A program made the translations under genes and the position numbers. Of a DNA stretch of 42,145 bases, positions 41,507-42,145 are shown in pieces. The stretch comes from JBFMHP01 sp040752855 (GTDB lineage: Bacteria; Pseudomonadota; Gammaproteobacteria; RBG-16-57-12): contig JBFMHP010000040.1 of NCBI GenBank assembly GCA_040752855.1, positions 1 through 42,145 on the forward strand, given 5' to 3'. Position 1 is the stretch's first letter, and the number at the start of each line of letters is the position of its first letter. The notes beneath the pieces were generated by a model that saw only the letters and a program-made list of their open reading frames with translations, made no database searches and was not told the origin of the DNA.

Positions 41507-42007
41507 ATTTTCATTAAACACCTTGTAGAAACTTAGTACGCAGTTCTTGCAAATACTCGCATATTTACCCACCAAGACCGACTCTAACTCAGAGCCTTTC
41601 TTTCCGCAGAAGGAGCAAATCGTTGTCCACCATTCTGATCTTGGGTCTACCTCATATTCATCCCTGAGGAAATTGTTAATTTCTTCTTCGCTATAGGGGC
41701 TGTATTTCCATTTATCTGTGATTCCTTGATATCCTCTCTCCGCCTTAATCTTGGCTTCTTCTATATTTGTAAATGCAATTACACCTTTAGCTTGCCAAGA
41801 AGCATTACAGAACATCAACAATACTTCACCTGGGTTGTTGTATGGTCTAGCGATAGCCAGCTGCGGCACCTCTCCCAAGCGCTGGAACCCGCCATCTTCA
41901 TCGCCAATGTGCAGTTCAATCTTATCTGTGTACTTAACCTCTGTATCGTTAAAAGCGAAAACGATCACTCGGGCGGAATCAATTATTGGTGGTGGATTGC
42001 TATCCAT
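41501..42007 (-). CDS. Orphan ClpX-type zinc-finger protein
   Basis: A 168-residue protein. The C-terminal ~38 residues have a C4 zinc finger (Cys131, Cys134, Cys153, Cys156; CSFCGKKGSELESVLVGKYA then SICKNC) of the type at the N-terminus of ClpX, where it binds clients and adaptors. No AAA+ domain exists. The first ~125 residues are an alpha/beta domain I do not recognise (DSARVIVFAFNDTEVKYTD). I use ATG 42007; ATG 42019 lies in the attC core and is also possible. Such orphan fingers occur in small anti-phage or regulatory genes, but the role here is unknown. Confidence 0.78.
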   Translation of the reverse strand: MDSNPPPIIDSARVIVFAFNDTEVKYTDKIELHIGDEDGGFQRLGEVPQLAIARPYNNPGEVLLMFCNASWQAKGVIAFTNIEEAKIKAERGYQGITDKWKYSPYSEEEINNFLRDEYEVDPRSEWWTTICSFCGKKGSELESVLVGKYASICKNCVLSFYKVFNENA

Positions 42008-42016
42008 GTTTTCTAG

Positions 42017-42085
42017 CATAACGAGTGAGCTGTGCGGCACACCGAAGCAACGCGGAGGTGTGTCCGAACAAGCGATTTGTTAGAG
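42017..42085 (-). other. attC site of the cassette at the right edge
   Basis: Cores GCATAAC (42017-42023) and GTTAGAG (42079-42085) with paired arms and an inner GGTGTGTCC/GGCACACC stem. The partial gene's TAA stop is in the right core. Confidence 0.85.
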
Positions 42086-42145
42086 TTTTGACTCAATATA
42101 CACATCTGTTGCTTTGGCTAATTCTTTAATAAAATAAATATGCTT
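42080..42145 (-). CDS. Partial cassette gene running off the right edge
   Basis: Only the last 21 codons are visible: KHIYFIKELAKATDVYIESK then Leu and a TAA at 42080-42082. The stop lies in an attC core, as in the other cassettes, which is the main evidence that the frame is real. Function cannot be inferred. Confidence 0.6.
   Translation of the reverse strand, partial: KHIYFIKELAKATDVYIESKL

Larger units (their letters stand above)
33018..42145 (-). other. Integron gene-cassette array (integrase not in window)
   Basis: Nine attC-like sites bound nine cassettes, all with genes on the minus strand. Each site has RYYYAAC- and GTTRRRY-type cores and imperfect inverted arms of about 50-70 bases. 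Stops of several genes (34619, 35556, 41501, 42080) are TAA codons inside the attC core, a cassette hallmark. Composition is AT-richer than the core. Since cassette genes normally read away from attI, an integrase should lie beyond 42145; otherwise this is an integrase-less cluster. One IS1182-like element has entered the array. Confidence 0.85.

Overview
The window looks like a gammaproteobacterial chromosome. The block recG-ridA-spoT-rpoZ-gmk-yicC, a Pil-Chp twitching chemosensory cluster, bioA, coaBC and eptA all fit that class. A free-living, possibly sulfur-oxidising Chromatiales-type lineage is my guess; no rRNA or species marker is present. The left ~32 kb is GC-rich core chromosome. 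The right ~9 kb (from about 33.0 kb) is visibly AT-richer and is an integron gene-cassette array.

Layout. 0-0.4 kb: the edge of an IS110-type element (first eight transposase codons, minus strand) abutting the 3' part of a dps gene that it appears to have cut. 0.6-2.3 kb: bioA and a small periplasmic cytochrome c. 2.5-11.5 kb: a seven-gene chemosensory operon (pilG-like, pilH, pilI, pilJ, chpA, two CheW-like genes). It lacks pilK and chpB, its ChpA is shortened with one recognisable Hpt site, and its first regulator carries an extra pseudo-receiver. 11.6-13.5 kb: a MITE-like inverted repeat inserted at the stop codon of a phosphoethanolamine transferase gene. 13.6-20.2 kb: recG, ridA, spoT, rpoZ, gmk and yicC on the minus strand. 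20.3-22.2 kb: an overlapping Ser/Thr kinase and PP2C phosphatase pair. 22.2-26.7 kb: radC, coaBC, a membrane protein, a protein resembling only the C-terminal half of M48 proteases, and a metallophosphoesterase lipoprotein. 26.8-32.1 kb: a lipid-linked glycosylation module, made of a GtrB-like GT2, a GtrA-like flippase and a ~1,293-residue protein carrying two GT-C transferases.

32.1-33.0 kb has no supportable gene. From 33.0 kb to the right edge I read nine cassettes, all with genes on the minus strand, separated by attC-like sites. Several stop codons (TAA) lie inside the attC core, as is typical for cassettes. Cargo from right to left: a partial gene, an orphan ClpX-type zinc-finger protein, a large three-gene cassette (DegT-type aminotransferase, small unknown protein, GMC flavin oxidoreductase), a frameshifted lipoprotein next to an IS1182-like insertion, a frameshifted dihydrofolate-reductase-family gene, an 83-residue unknown, a lipoprotein, a frameshifted DUF2778/Tlde1-like gene, and a DUF1272 protein. 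No integrase is in the window; the orientation predicts it lies beyond the right edge, or that this is an integrase-less cluster.

The two most interesting items are the three-gene cassette, which could form an oxidise-then-aminate pathway, and the run of one-base frameshifts, all at or beside short homopolymers and confined to cassette genes. The frameshifts mean several cassette genes are longer than the uninterrupted reading frames suggest. All calls were made by reading the sequence; no database search was run.
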